Assembly: GCF_007744255.1 (NCBI RefSeq)
Contig: NZ_CP036267.1
Coordinates: forward strand, 4,754,001 to 4,818,000
DNA from: Thalassoglobus polymorphus
Lineage (GTDB): Bacteria; Planctomycetota; Planctomycetia; Planctomycetales; Planctomycetaceae
DNA length: 64,000 nucleotides
Reading direction: 5' to 3'
A model generated the notes under the pieces. That model had not been told where the DNA came from. It ran no database searches and was given only the letters and a program-made list of their open reading frames with translations. A program made the translations under genes and the position numbers. Shown here in pieces: positions 53,909-63,328 of this stretch (its first letter is position 1; each line of letters opens with the position of its first letter).

Positions 53909-55825
53909 TTAATCACTGACACCTTCAAGATACGTGTAGCCGTTGAGCCCATCTTCATAGAACTTGATGAACCGCCCCGCTTCGGCATTGTCAATTCGTG
54001 ATTCGCGGACTGCTTGCTCGATGGCGGTTTGCAACCGGGCAATCAATTCTTTTCCGTCGAACTGAACATAGTCCAGAACTTCGTTGACGGTCTCACCTTT
54101 GATCATCGTCTGCAACACAACCTGTCCATTCTCATCAAGCTCGACGTGAACTGTATTCGTGTCACCAAACAGGTTGTGCAAATCTCCGAGAATCTCTTGG
54201 TAAGCTCCAATGAGAAACGCGGCGAGGTAATACGGCGAGCCGTCAAATTCATGAAGCCGGAGTGTTTTCTTGACGTCTCGACGATCGATGAAGGTGTCAA
54301 TTTTCCCGTCCGAATCGCAAGTAATGTCACACAAGACCGCATCACGCGAAGGGCGTTCTTCGAGACGATGGATCGGCATGACCGGGAAGAGTTGCTTAAT
54401 CGCCCAGCTGTCTGGCATCGACTGAAACAGTGAAAAGTTACAGAAGAATAAATCAGACAACATACTCGGCAGGGAGGTCAATTCTTCGGGAATGTATTCG
54501 AGTTCTTCGACAAGCTTTCCAATTTTTCGACAGATCGCAAAAAACAAATTCTCTGCCAGAACACGTTGCTCCAATGGAAGGTATCCACCACTGAACAGAC
54601 TCATCGCCATGTCCATAGCCTGTTGAGCATCGTGGTAACTCTCCTGAACGTTTCGAACCGTCAGCTCCTGAGCGGTCAAGAACAGATCATGCAGTGGCTG
54701 TTCATAGTCCTCGGGGATCTCGGCCAGAGTGGTGTCGTATTCCCCCTGACGAGTCACTCCTAGAGTTCCGAACACGAGTACGCTGTGAAAAGCTGCAATC
54801 GCCCTGCCACTCTCCGAGAGAATGATTGGGTGCGGGACATCTGTTTCTTCACAAACTGTCGTGACGTGATAAATAATGTCGTTTGCATATTCCTGAAGCG
54901 TGTAATTCATGCTCGACTGATAGTTGGTCTGAGAACCGTCGTAGTCGACTCCCAATCCACCACCGACATCCAGATATTCCAGTCCGGCACCGCGTCGATA
55001 AAGATCTGCGTAAGTACGAATCGCTTCAGTGACCGCAGCTTTCACTTGTCGAATATTGGTAATTTGACTGCCGAGGTGAAAATGCAGAAGCTTGAAACAA
55101 TCTTCCATTCCTTCTGACTCCAGAAGCTTTAGCCCCTGCAGTACCTCGCTGACAGTCAGCCCGAACTTCGAGCGGTATCCTCCTGAAGACTGCCAACGAC
55201 CGGCTCCCCGGGCAGCGAGTTTCACTCGCATACCGATTTGGGGTCGGACGCCGATTCTTTTCGCCAGAACCAAAATACGTTCGAGCTCGCTGTACTTCTC
55301 GACCACCGGAATGACTGTGCGACCGATTTTCTGTGCAAGCAATGCCATCTCGATAAATTCATCATCCTTGAAACCATTACAGATGATTGGCATCGATGGA
55401 TCGGTCATCGCGACCACAGCGAGGAGTTCAGGCTTGCTGCCTGCCTCCAGTCCGAATCCATACTCTCGACCATACTCAACGATCTTCTCAACAACTCCTC
55501 GCTGTTGATTCACTTTGATCGGATAGACGCAAGCATAGCGCCCCTTGTAGTCGTTCTCCGCAATTGCTTTCGCGAAGACATCACGAATTTCAGTCAATCG
55601 TTCTTTGAGAATTCCATTGAATCGCAGCAGGATCGGCAGGTCGAATCCACGCACCTGAATTCGATCGATCAGATCCTTGAGATCAATCGATGTTTCTTGG
55701 TTCCGATTCGGATGGACCTGTAAATGTCCATTTTCTCCGACAGAAAAGAAACCATTCCCCCAACGAGAGACATCATACAACTCGTTGGAATCATTTGTGG
55801 ACCACTGCCGATTCGGATCGATCAT
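53909..55825 (-). CDS. speA: Biosynthetic arginine decarboxylase
   Basis: A 638-residue PLP enzyme that decarboxylates arginine to agmatine, the first step of a putrescine/spermidine route. The alanine-racemase-like barrel carries Lys104 in VYPIKVNQQ, which binds PLP. Further motifs are FGLEAGSKPEL, ICNGFKDDEFIEMAL, LLHFHLGSQITNI, the glycine-rich LDVGGGLGVDYDGS and DITCDSDGKID near the C-terminal active-site half. Length is typical for SpeA. The ATG at 55825 lies 20 bases downstream of a family A-like left end (55845-55855). No agmatinase or agmatine deiminase is adjacent. Confidence 0.95.
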   Translation of the reverse strand: MIDPNRQWSTNDSNELYDVSRWGNGFFSVGENGHLQVHPNRNQETSIDLKDLIDRIQVRGFDLPILLRFNGILKERLTEIRDVFAKAIAENDYKGRYACVYPIKVNQQRGVVEKIVEYGREYGFGLEAGSKPELLAVVAMTDPSMPIICNGFKDDEFIEMALLAQKIGRTVIPVVEKYSELERILVLAKRIGVRPQIGMRVKLAARGAGRWQSSGGYRSKFGLTVSEVLQGLKLLESEGMEDCFKLLHFHLGSQITNIRQVKAAVTEAIRTYADLYRRGAGLEYLDVGGGLGVDYDGSQTNYQSSMNYTLQEYANDIIYHVTTVCEETDVPHPIILSESGRAIAAFHSVLVFGTLGVTRQGEYDTTLAEIPEDYEQPLHDLFLTAQELTVRNVQESYHDAQQAMDMAMSLFSGGYLPLEQRVLAENLFFAICRKIGKLVEELEYIPEELTSLPSMLSDLFFCNFSLFQSMPDSWAIKQLFPVMPIHRLEERPSRDAVLCDITCDSDGKIDTFIDRRDVKKTLRLHEFDGSPYYLAAFLIGAYQEILGDLHNLFGDTNTVHVELDENGQVVLQTMIKGETVNEVLDYVQFDGKELIARLQTAIEQAVRESRIDNAEAGRFIKFYEDGLNGYTYLEGVSD

Positions 55826-56282
55826 ATTCCGTTACTTCGTAAATCTAGAGCATTTTGAAAAAGACAGACGTATTCAGCCTCGCATAACGGAGCGATTCAT
55901 GACTTGAAAACACCCATCACAGACATCGGAAACACGAAATCTTCTGTTGATGAAACAGCGCAGCGAAATGCACTTGGTATAGCCAGTTTGCAAACGTCGG
56001 GCATTCTGCAAAATTCACGCCCCCGAAAATAGGATGGCGCACAAATATCGCCGAAGATTCTCGCCACCGAGAGTCGCACTCTCCTGCTGACTCGAACTGT
56101 CTTCAATTTCTTCCACGATTTGAACTCTTAACTGGCAAGAATCTTCCAAGTCGTCGAAATATGGGCCTCTTAGAAACAAGCGACTCCGAAGCCACTCGCA
56201 AAGACCTTCGCACTACAAAGCCGGGGCCAATCTCAAGGAACTGAGATCGCCACCCGCGCTCAATCAAGCAATCAAGCAATCA
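55826..56282. other. Intergenic region between prolyl oligopeptidase and speA
   Basis: About 460 bases, the upstream region of speA. Apart from a short family A left-end match (CTAGAGCATTTTGAAAAA, 55845-55862), I see no gene, terminator or other repeat. Confidence 0.5.
55845..55855 (+). repeat. Family A left-end match upstream of speA
   Basis: CTAGAGCATTT matches the first 11 bases of A2. The sequence then diverges (TGAAAAAG), so this is at most a decayed end and may be chance. Confidence 0.3.
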
Positions 56283-58436
56283 TCAATCCAACTCGACTCC
56301 GAGGGTTTGAACCAGGAACGCCCAATGATCGGCAAGTTCCTCGATGATCTTGGAAGTCGGTTTCCCGGCCCCATGACCAGCTTTGGTCTCGATGCGAATC
56401 AAAATGGGATTGTCACAACTTTGGGCATGTTGAATCGCCGCAGCGAATTTGAAACTGTGCCCCGGAACGACACGATCATCGGTATCAGCCGTCGAGATCA
56501 GAGTCGGCGGATAGCAGACTCCTTCCTTCGCATTGTGATACGGCGAATAAGCCAGCAGAGCTTTGAATTCGTCTTCGTTGTCCGATGAACCGTAGTCGTC
56601 AGTCCAATACCGCCCCGCAGTGAACTTGTGGAAGCGGAGCATGTCCATCACCCCGACTGCTGGCAGACAAGCACCGAAGAGTTCGGGACGCTGCGTCATG
56701 CACGCACCGACCAATAGCCCCCCGTTACTCCCGCCTTGAATCGCAAGCTTCTTCGTTTGTGTGTATTTGTTCTCGATCAACCACTCAGCTGCGGCAATAA
56801 AGTCGTCGAAAACGTTTTGCTTGTTCAGCTTCGTCCCAGCCTTGTGCCACTTCTCTCCGTATTCACCGCCGCCTCTCAAATTCGCAACAGCGTAAACGCC
56901 TCCCATTTCCATCCAGGCGAGTCGACTGATCGAAAACGATGGCGTGAGCGGGATATTAAACCCACCATAGCCGTACAGAAGTGTCGGGTTATTGCCGTCG
57001 AGTTTGATCCCTTTCTTATGAGAGATAAACATCGGGACGCGAGTTCCATCTTTGCTCGTATAGAAAACCTGCTTGGCTTCGTAATCATGGGGATTGAAGT
57101 CAACTGACGCCTGACGGATTTGCTCGCTTTCGCCAGTCAGCATGTCGTACTTGTAAATTGTCGGAGGCAAAACGTAGCTGGAGAAGGAGTAATAAGTTTC
57201 TGTGTCCGTCGACTTCCCACGAAAACCGAACGCCGAACCGATGGCAGGAAACTCAACATTTCGGAGGAGTTCTCCAGATTTCCGATAGACTGCGACTTGC
57301 GTCTTGGCATCTTTTAACGATTCCACCACAAACAGATTGGCAATGATCGTGACATCCCGCATCGCTTCCGGTTGTTCTGGAATGACCTCTGTATACGGAA
57401 CCTCAGGAGCGACACCTTCCTCTTCGATTTGCTTAGAGACTTTGCGGGTATCGATGGAAATCACTCTTCCGCGTGGAGCATCGAGATCGGTCTTAAAAAA
57501 GAAGACCGGACCATCGTTACCAATAAAGCTGTATTCATTTTCAAAGTTGCGAATCAGCGGCAAAGGCATCGCCAGCGAATCGTCGAGGTCTTTATAGAAC
57601 ACGCGATAGCGATCATCGGTCCCCACATGAACTGTAATGATCAGGTAGCGACCATCTTCAGTGACGGAAGTCGAGTAACCCCACTCCGGCTGATCAGGCC
57701 GATGAAACACAAGGACATCCTCAGCTTGGGATTCTCCAATACGGTGATAGTAAATCGCCTGATTCACATTCAGGTTCTGAAACTCCGCGCCTTCAACAGG
57801 TTCAGGGAAACGACCGTAGAAAAACCCTCTCCCGTCCGGTGTCCAGGCAGGCGAATTGAATTTAATCCAATTCAGTTCGTCATCCAGAATCTTACCGGAT
57901 TCGATTTCCATCACCTTCCAGGTGCGCCAGTCTGAACCCGCATCCTGAATTGAGTAGGCCAGATAGCGGCCGTCATCACTGAAAGCTGTTCCACCGATCG
58001 CGACAGTCCCATCCTCGGACCACTCGTTCGGATCAATCAAAACACGCGGCTCGGCTTCCGAATCGTCTTGGACGTACAGCACATATTGATTCTGCAGACC
58101 ATCATTCTTGTAGAAGTAAAGCCGCCCGCCTGCGGTAAACGGAGTTCCGAACTTCTCGAAGTTCCAGAGTTCGGTCAGGCGTTTCCGAATCGGTTCGCGT
58201 TCGGCGATCTTTTCGAGGTAGCCGAACGTATGCTCATTCTGTTTTTTGACCCATTCAGCGACCTGCTCACTTTCGCGGACATCGTCCTCCAGCCAGCGAT
58301 ATGGGTCGTGGACTTTTTGTCCGAAATACTCATCAAAATGATCAATGCGTTGAGTCATGGGAACTTCAGCTGATGCAGTCAAAGAAAACGTCACGAGCAG
58401 TCCCGACAATGCAAGGACCGTTGGGAATGAATTCAT
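56283..58436 (-). CDS. Secreted prolyl oligopeptidase (S9A family)
   Basis: A protein of about 717 residues cutting short peptides after proline. A signal peptide (FPTVLALSGLLVTFSLTASA) precedes the propeller domain, which starts HDPYRWLEDDVRESEQVAEW. The C-terminal alpha/beta-hydrolase domain has Ser near residue 570 (GGSNGGLLVGACM), Asp near 654 (TADTDDRVVPGHSFK) and His near 688 (KAGHGAGKPTSK). All catalytic residues are present. The second ATG (58436) is favoured because AGGAAG is 6-8 bases upstream of it and only one base upstream of the first (58442). The signal peptide points to a periplasmic or extracellular role in peptide use. Confidence 0.93.
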   Translation of the reverse strand: MNSFPTVLALSGLLVTFSLTASAEVPMTQRIDHFDEYFGQKVHDPYRWLEDDVRESEQVAEWVKKQNEHTFGYLEKIAEREPIRKRLTELWNFEKFGTPFTAGGRLYFYKNDGLQNQYVLYVQDDSEAEPRVLIDPNEWSEDGTVAIGGTAFSDDGRYLAYSIQDAGSDWRTWKVMEIESGKILDDELNWIKFNSPAWTPDGRGFFYGRFPEPVEGAEFQNLNVNQAIYYHRIGESQAEDVLVFHRPDQPEWGYSTSVTEDGRYLIITVHVGTDDRYRVFYKDLDDSLAMPLPLIRNFENEYSFIGNDGPVFFFKTDLDAPRGRVISIDTRKVSKQIEEEGVAPEVPYTEVIPEQPEAMRDVTIIANLFVVESLKDAKTQVAVYRKSGELLRNVEFPAIGSAFGFRGKSTDTETYYSFSSYVLPPTIYKYDMLTGESEQIRQASVDFNPHDYEAKQVFYTSKDGTRVPMFISHKKGIKLDGNNPTLLYGYGGFNIPLTPSFSISRLAWMEMGGVYAVANLRGGGEYGEKWHKAGTKLNKQNVFDDFIAAAEWLIENKYTQTKKLAIQGGSNGGLLVGACMTQRPELFGACLPAVGVMDMLRFHKFTAGRYWTDDYGSSDNEDEFKALLAYSPYHNAKEGVCYPPTLISTADTDDRVVPGHSFKFAAAIQHAQSCDNPILIRIETKAGHGAGKPTSKIIEELADHWAFLVQTLGVELD

Positions 58437-58725
58437 CGACATCTTCCTGAATAAGAATTGATTACGAGAAGTTGTACGTTAACAGAACCGTATGCGAAAT
58501 TTCAGTATCGAGAGAACTGCCGGGGAAAATTCCGGAGATTCGAGAAACAGACATATGAGCCCTCTCAAGCCTGTTCTCGAACTGATGAATATCGAATCAG
58601 TAAACGCAAGAATGAAAGGACGTCTCAAATGTAATTCGCTTCACAGACTTCCATTCGGAATTGCCAGAGACTGCAGAGCTGTTATCCTCAAATTTCAAGA
58701 ACTATGAATTCTTCCGGAGATCTTC

Positions 58726-59910
58726 ATGTCAAGCACAATGGACTCACCCGAACGACAAGCCCTCAACGTCGATGCAGCCGTTCGCGACCGCTACTCAGCA
58801 GCTGCCGAAGCAGCTGAAGCGGCGTTGTGTTGTCCTGTCAGCTACGACCCGCAGTACCTCAAGATCATCCCCGAAGAAATCATCGAACGCGACTACGGTT
58901 GTGGCGATCCATCAAAGTGGGTCAATGAAGGCGAGACGGTTCTCGACCTGGGATCGGGCGGAGGAAAAATCTGCTACATCGCATCTCAAATCGTCGGCGC
59001 ATCTGGCAACGTGATCGGAGTCGATTGCAACGACACCATGCTCAGCCTGGCACGGCAGTATCAAGACGAAATGGCTGAAAAAATTGGCTATGCCAATGTC
59101 GACTTTCGAAAAGGTCGAATTCAGGACTTACAACTCAATCTTGATTTGCTTGAAGAATACCTTCAGCAGAATCCAACTCAAACATCGGCGGACTGGCTGC
59201 AGATGCAAGAGCACGCAGATCAGCTGCGAGCAACACAACCTCTGATCGCTGCGGACTCAGTCGATGTCGTGGTTTCAAACTGTGTTCTCAATCTCGTCAA
59301 AGATGAGGACCGACGCCAACTCTTCTCAGAGTTACATCGCGTCCTGAAAAGGGGTGGTCGCGCAGTCATCAGCGATATCGTTTGCGACGAACTGGTCCCG
59401 GAGAATTTACGAAACGACCCGCACCTCTGGAGTGGGTGCATCAGCGGCGCATTTCGCGAAGACTTGTTCCTGGAAGCATTTGCCGAAGCCGGATTTTATG
59501 GCATCGAGATCGTTTCGCGACAAGAAGAAGCCTGGGCCACCGTGGAAGGAATTGAATTCCGGAGCATGACAGTTCAGGCATTCAAAGGAAAAGATGGCCC
59601 TTGCCTCGATCGACGACAAGCAGTCATTTACAACGGCCCCTGGAAGTCTGTCGTGGATGACGATGGACACAAACTCGTCCGCGGTCAACGTATGGCTGTC
59701 TGCGACAAAACATTCAAGATGTACACCCAATCCCCCTACGCAGACAAAATCACACCGATTCCGCCAGCGAACGAAGTTGCACTCGAAGACGCCAAACCGT
59801 TCGATTGCTACGGAGTCCCAATCCGCTCTCCCAAAGAAACCAAACAGGGCGCCAACCTCCTCACGCTCATGCCCGACGGAGACTGCTGCTCAACCGACGG
59901 GTGCTGTTAA
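58726..59910 (+). CDS. ArsM-like SAM-dependent methyltransferase
   Basis: A 394-residue class I methyltransferase. The SAM motif is VLDLGSGGGKICYIASQIVG (about 73-92), followed by VIGVDCNDTML. Cysteines expected for arsenite methylation are seen: ERDYGCGDP (near 60), VVSNCVLNLV and WSGCISGAF. The C-terminus ends in two double-Cys pairs (DGDCCSTDGCC). This best fits an arsenite methyltransferase making methylated arsenicals, which would be detoxifying or feed arsenosugar synthesis. No ArsR, ArsB or ArsS gene is adjacent, so the arsenic role rests on the Cys pattern only. The ATG at 58726 has GGAG about 6 bases upstream. Residues about 128-170 form an extra helical insert. Confidence 0.8.
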   Translation: MSSTMDSPERQALNVDAAVRDRYSAAAEAAEAALCCPVSYDPQYLKIIPEEIIERDYGCGDPSKWVNEGETVLDLGSGGGKICYIASQIVGASGNVIGVDCNDTMLSLARQYQDEMAEKIGYANVDFRKGRIQDLQLNLDLLEEYLQQNPTQTSADWLQMQEHADQLRATQPLIAADSVDVVVSNCVLNLVKDEDRRQLFSELHRVLKRGGRAVISDIVCDELVPENLRNDPHLWSGCISGAFREDLFLEAFAEAGFYGIEIVSRQEEAWATVEGIEFRSMTVQAFKGKDGPCLDRRQAVIYNGPWKSVVDDDGHKLVRGQRMAVCDKTFKMYTQSPYADKITPIPPANEVALEDAKPFDCYGVPIRSPKETKQGANLLTLMPDGDCCSTDGCC

Positions 59911-60274
59911 AACCCCAGTGCAGGTGATTCCAGTTTCGCAGCAGTGCGCACACAGCTTTTGAATTAATCTTTGTCAATGCAAGCCTGCAGAGGTGTGCCG
60001 GTCGGACTCCCTGCACTTTGTTGTCTCGTTCGATTCACCGAATGAAGTCGTGCAGCGTCATCAACACCGCTTGTTTCCATCAGCAAGAGATTGCAGACCT
60101 GCCTGAGTCGTTGTCTCGGTCGGTCTGCTTCGACTTGAAGGAGGAGTATTGCGTTGCGAAATAAACCCACCCTGAAGAGAAAATTAGATTCAATTCATAA
60201 TCAAAAACATACAAGATGTTGATTCATTCAGCCGCGTCAGAGACGCAGTGCCGTCCGAAGGTACATCCGGAATC
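59911..60274. other. Intergenic region
   Basis: About 360 bases between the convergent methyltransferase and the small hypothetical gene. I see no clear terminator, gene or repeat copy in it. Confidence 0.5.
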
Positions 60275-60586
60275 TCATGGTCCTGACCTGATGAGAACAT
60301 CAGCTTCGTCATAGACCTCGTAGGCATACGGAATAGCAGCCGAATCTAATAGAGTCAGAATTCGGTCGACTGCCTCGGGATCGTCCGAGACTCCACCGCT
60401 AAGCAAGGGAGGTGAGGCCGGAGCAAGAAGAAGGTCGGCGTCAGTGGACTGTATTTCGAATTCAGTCCATGAACATTCGCGCGTTGCCCAGCCATTTTTC
60501 GCGAAAAGCCGAGCAATCTTCCACAGTTTTTCGCCCGTTTCCAGCACGATGTGAAGGTCATATGGAAGGTGATCTTTGGGCGTCAT
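60275..60586 (-). CDS. Small hypothetical protein
   Basis: A 103-residue acidic, soluble protein with no signal peptide or membrane helix. I do not recognise a family. It reads like a real alpha/beta protein (YDLHIVLETGEKLWKIARLF, then IPYAYEVYDEADVLIRSGP). The gene begins with ATG 49 bases after the M28 peptidase stop on the same strand, so it may be co-transcribed with it. No strong ribosome-binding site is visible. Codon use looks normal. Confidence 0.6.
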   Translation of the reverse strand: MTPKDHLPYDLHIVLETGEKLWKIARLFAKNGWATRECSWTEFEIQSTDADLLLAPASPPLLSGGVSDDPEAVDRILTLLDSAAIPYAYEVYDEADVLIRSGP

Positions 60587-60635
60587 CAGTATTCAGTGCA
60601 AGAAACGAACAGCGGTTCAAAAACTCTCAAAGACC

Positions 60636-61820
60636 TCAAAAGATCGTGAGCATCATGATTTGGGTTGCTCGAACGAGCCACTTGCGTTCTTCGATGGAAT
60701 ACCTTTGGGACTTGAGGATGTAGTCTGTTTTTGATTTGACTTGTGAGACAAAAAACCGCTGTGCATTCGTCAGTTCAAGAGAGCCATCTTCACCAGAGTT
60801 CAACAGGTTCACGCAAACCCGATTCACCGATTCAACTTCTTGCAGCGATGGTTTCGGATTCCCTTCCCATGTGATCTCTCCAGGCATATTCGCCATCGAT
60901 TGGGCGACTTGATTCATCACCGTTGAAACTCGGGCGACCTTTTCAACATCTAAACGCTCTAACGTATCTTGCGGAGTATGATAGTCTGGATGTTCGCCGG
61001 TCGAGAAAAACAAAAATGGAATCCGCCGGTAATAAAACGGGCCGTAGTCGCTGCGGACACCGACAACATCGACGCCGAGCTGTGCGATTTCTAAACCCTG
61101 CGGAACGGTTGCCGCTTCCAGAGCTGCGTGAGCTTCTCGCGAACGTTCTCCCCCTAAAACAAAGACTGTCGGGATGTCGAGCCCACCCAGCGAACGGCCA
61201 ATCATGTCTGCAGTCAAGCAGAACTTGATGGATTCAACCTCCATTGGAGGATGAGCGAGAAACCATCGCGCCCCCCACAGCAGGTGCTCTTCCATATCAA
61301 ACGAAAGAAAAGCGACGCTCCGTTTGCCGGGAGATTCTGAGATGTGCCGGGCGACTTCAAGAAGCATGGAAACACCACTGGCGTTGTCGTCTGCTCCGGG
61401 AAACACTTTTCCTCCCCTGACTCCCAGATGATCGTAGTGTGCATTGACGATGATCCACTCATCCTTGAGCTTTGGGTCGGTCCCTTCGATGAAGCCTCCG
61501 ATGTTATAACCGTACACAGGGGGCATCTCTGCTTGAGACCCGAATTCTGGAATCGCTTGCAGGTAACTCTCATCGAAAAGCGGTTTCACACCTAGCGATT
61601 TGAAATGCTTAATAATGTACTCGCGGGCTTCGACTTTCCCCCAATCATCCCGGCCCTGACGGTCTGGGCTGGCGAGGTAATTCAGATGTGGTTGAACATC
61701 AGCTGCATGAATGAGGCAGGGAAGCTCCTGAGCATTTGTCTTGCTCCCACAGAATAAGAGGAAAAGGCTGAGCGCGAAGCCTGCGTAGATACCCTGTAGA
61801 GATCGCTGAACGTGGATCAT
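60636..61820 (-). CDS. Secreted M28-family metallopeptidase
   Basis: A 394-residue precursor with a signal peptide (YAGFALSLFLLFCGSKTNA, possibly a lipoprotein-like or ordinary cleavage site). The M28 zinc-peptidase domain has the ligands and catalytic acids in order: VNAHYDHLG (His), GADDNASG (Asp), FDMEEHLLWGARW (Glu), LTADMIGRS (Asp) and GEHPDYHTPQD (His). It should be an aminopeptidase or carboxypeptidase acting outside the cytoplasm on peptides. A C-terminal extension of about 85 residues follows the peptidase domain. The small hypothetical gene lies 49 bases downstream. Confidence 0.92.
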   Translation of the reverse strand: MIHVQRSLQGIYAGFALSLFLLFCGSKTNAQELPCLIHAADVQPHLNYLASPDRQGRDDWGKVEAREYIIKHFKSLGVKPLFDESYLQAIPEFGSQAEMPPVYGYNIGGFIEGTDPKLKDEWIIVNAHYDHLGVRGGKVFPGADDNASGVSMLLEVARHISESPGKRSVAFLSFDMEEHLLWGARWFLAHPPMEVESIKFCLTADMIGRSLGGLDIPTVFVLGGERSREAHAALEAATVPQGLEIAQLGVDVVGVRSDYGPFYYRRIPFLFFSTGEHPDYHTPQDTLERLDVEKVARVSTVMNQVAQSMANMPGEITWEGNPKPSLQEVESVNRVCVNLLNSGEDGSLELTNAQRFFVSQVKSKTDYILKSQRYSIEERKWLVRATQIMMLTIF

Positions 61821-62093
61821 TCGAGACTCAAATCAAGTGCAGTTAGACCGCCTGTGCGGATTTTAACGAAAAAGCCTATTCCAAGAGCAGAAACCAGCCG
61901 ATCAAAGAAGTGATTGTTCGGTATTCAAACATCGTGTCTCTCAGTGCGAATTTAGTCCCCCGAGGCTGAATTGTCACGACGAACCAGGGACATTTCAGTA
62001 CTTTCGTACCGTGAACCAGTGTGGGTGAACGGTTTGATGTCTGGGGTCAGGTACGCACAAGCGTCTCTCCTCAACGGATTAAGGAGTCATTTC

Positions 62094-62396
62094 ATGTTGA
62101 AGCACACACTGCTCGCCGGACTCTGTGCAATTGCCTTTGTTGCAGTTGCCTTTGTCGATACGAGCGAAGCTGAAGCTGCTCAGCCCGGACAGCCATCCAA
62201 CTGGCAACGGTTTTACTACTACCCGTATGTGTATTATCCACACAATTTCCAGACGCAGCCGGAAAGCTACGATCACCTGTACTACAGGTATCCACAAGAA
62301 CGTCGGATTCCGGTCTACAACACCGACTGGCACAACTTCTATCCTAAAGAGCGTCCGTACCACTCCGGACACCATTTCCGCCTTGACGTTTTCTAG
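62094..62396 (+). CDS. Small secreted Tyr/His/Pro-rich protein
   Basis: A 100-residue precursor with a clear signal peptide (MLKHTLLAGLCAIAFVAVAF, cleavage near SEAEA/AQ). The mature 72 residues are rich in Tyr, Pro, His and Asn (YYYPYVYYPHNF, YDHLYYRYPQERR), and contain no Cys. Such short secreted proteins are common in planctomycetes, with unknown function; a surface or matrix role is a guess. The ATG at 62094 has AAGGAGT 6-7 bases upstream, so the long in-frame extension (from 61971) is not used. The stop TAG falls in a CTAG, and a family B copy follows within 12 bases. Confidence 0.82.
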   Translation: MLKHTLLAGLCAIAFVAVAFVDTSEAEAAQPGQPSNWQRFYYYPYVYYPHNFQTQPESYDHLYYRYPQERRIPVYNTDWHNFYPKERPYHSGHHFRLDVF

Positions 62397-62407
62397 ACGG
62401 AATCAGA

Positions 62408-62490
62408 CCCACAACTGGTCCAAAAACTGTTGAAATGGGCGTTTTCTCAGTGAATGAGAGATCGAATTCAGATTTCAGGACCAGTTCTAG
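62408..62490 (+). repeat. Family B element, full copy B3
   Basis: An 83-bp unit ending in CTAG (62487-62490); the left CTAG is changed to CCCA. It has the best-kept terminal inverted repeat: AACTGGTCC (62413-62421) and GGACCAGTT (62478-62486), nine of nine. The central hairpin is CTCAGTGAATGAG. It aligns over its length with B1 and B2. Confidence 0.85.
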
Positions 62491-62591
62491 AACTCACTCA
62501 ATAGTGAACCGTTTTCGAGGAATCTTCAATGTCTCTTGGAATTGATGATGACTCATAACCGGGGGTGATGAAACAGCTTGAGGGTGAGGGG

Positions 62592-62628
62592 AACAGCCTG
62601 CTTCGATTTCGGAGCAGGCTGTTTACTT
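62592..62628 (+). terminator. Intrinsic terminator after the Tyr-rich secreted protein gene
   Basis: An 11-bp perfect stem (AACAGCCTGCT and AGCAGGCTGTT) with a 10-base loop, followed by TTACTTTT. It lies about 200 bases beyond the stop codon of the small secreted protein, with the B3 element between. Confidence 0.8.
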
Positions 62629-62913
62629 TTGCGCAGCCTGAACTCGGCGACGATTCCGCTTTCAAGCTCGATCTGAAAGTCCGTTCGCCGATCTACAAAT
62701 TATTCTTTCTCAAATTTTCTCTGATCGAGACACTCTCCCTGGTCACCGATTCTCTACCGCCCAGCAAGAACTCGCTGATCGAAATTCTTGGAAAACTTCA
62801 CGTTGAAAATCTGCGCGAAGAAAAAAGAATTCGCAATGCTGAAAAAAAGCAACATTCCGCCCCGCTCAGGCTCCCGCTTTTTTAACGCTTATTTCTGAAA
62901 AAGTTTGACTCTC

Positions 62914-62939
62914 AGGAGGAGCGCCCTATGTTTCCGTGA
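62914..62939 (+). other. Three-codon minigene with ideal ribosome-binding site
   Basis: AGGAGG (62914-62919) is followed at 8 bases by ATG TTT CCG TGA (62928-62939). The open frame is only Met-Phe-Pro. A strong terminator begins 31 bases later. This may be chance, or a start-stop leader that recruits ribosomes. Confidence 0.35.
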
Positions 62940-62970
62940 CTGCAAACGATCTGTCAACATTTTGTCAATC

Positions 62971-63027
62971 AAAACGCGGCAAGGAGAAGCTGGGAGCTTT
63001 GAGGGGACCTTGCCGCGTTTTTTCTTT
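62971..63027 (+). terminator. Strong intrinsic terminator
   Basis: A 14-bp perfect stem (AAAACGCGGCAAGG and CCTTGCCGCGTTTT) encloses a loop that has its own small hairpin (AAGCT and AGCTT). TTTTCTTTTTT follows. No ordinary plus-strand gene ends before it, which leaves its transcript unidentified. Confidence 0.85.
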
Positions 63028-63328
63028 TTTGACAACTGTTAAAATTTGCGGGTTATGCCGATTCTACGCGAGTCGCAAGGTCATCTGTGCCGATTGATCA
63101 TAATGAGCACACCTCGAAGTGATGTTTTCATGTGCATCCTCGATTCCTGAATTGAGAATCCATATCGCCCGGCGTGGCGATGGCTCAGGTCGTTTTCGAC
63201 TTGGCAACATCTCATTTCAAAGCCTGCTCAATCCTTCAATTGCCTAAGGCGAAATCGTCTCCATGATTTGAGACACATTTCTCCAGCAGGCGCGACCTGG
63301 CAGACCGAGCCGTGAGTGGTAGAGATCT

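Larger units (their letters stand above)
62397..63328. other. Long intergenic region with a B element, two terminators and a minigene
   Basis: About 930 bases with no ordinary gene. It contains family B copy B3 (62408-62490), a terminator (62592-62628), a three-codon open frame with a perfect ribosome-binding site (62914-62939) and a second strong terminator (62971-63027). A 106-codon open frame (62565-62885) runs through the first terminator hairpin and is not credible. The two terminators suggest that a short transcript unit may lie between them. Confidence 0.6.

Noticed and set aside
62565-62885. 106-codon plus-strand open frame after the Tyr-rich protein gene
   Set aside because: It runs straight through a perfect terminator hairpin (62592-62623), has no ribosome-binding site and shows no recognisable sequence.
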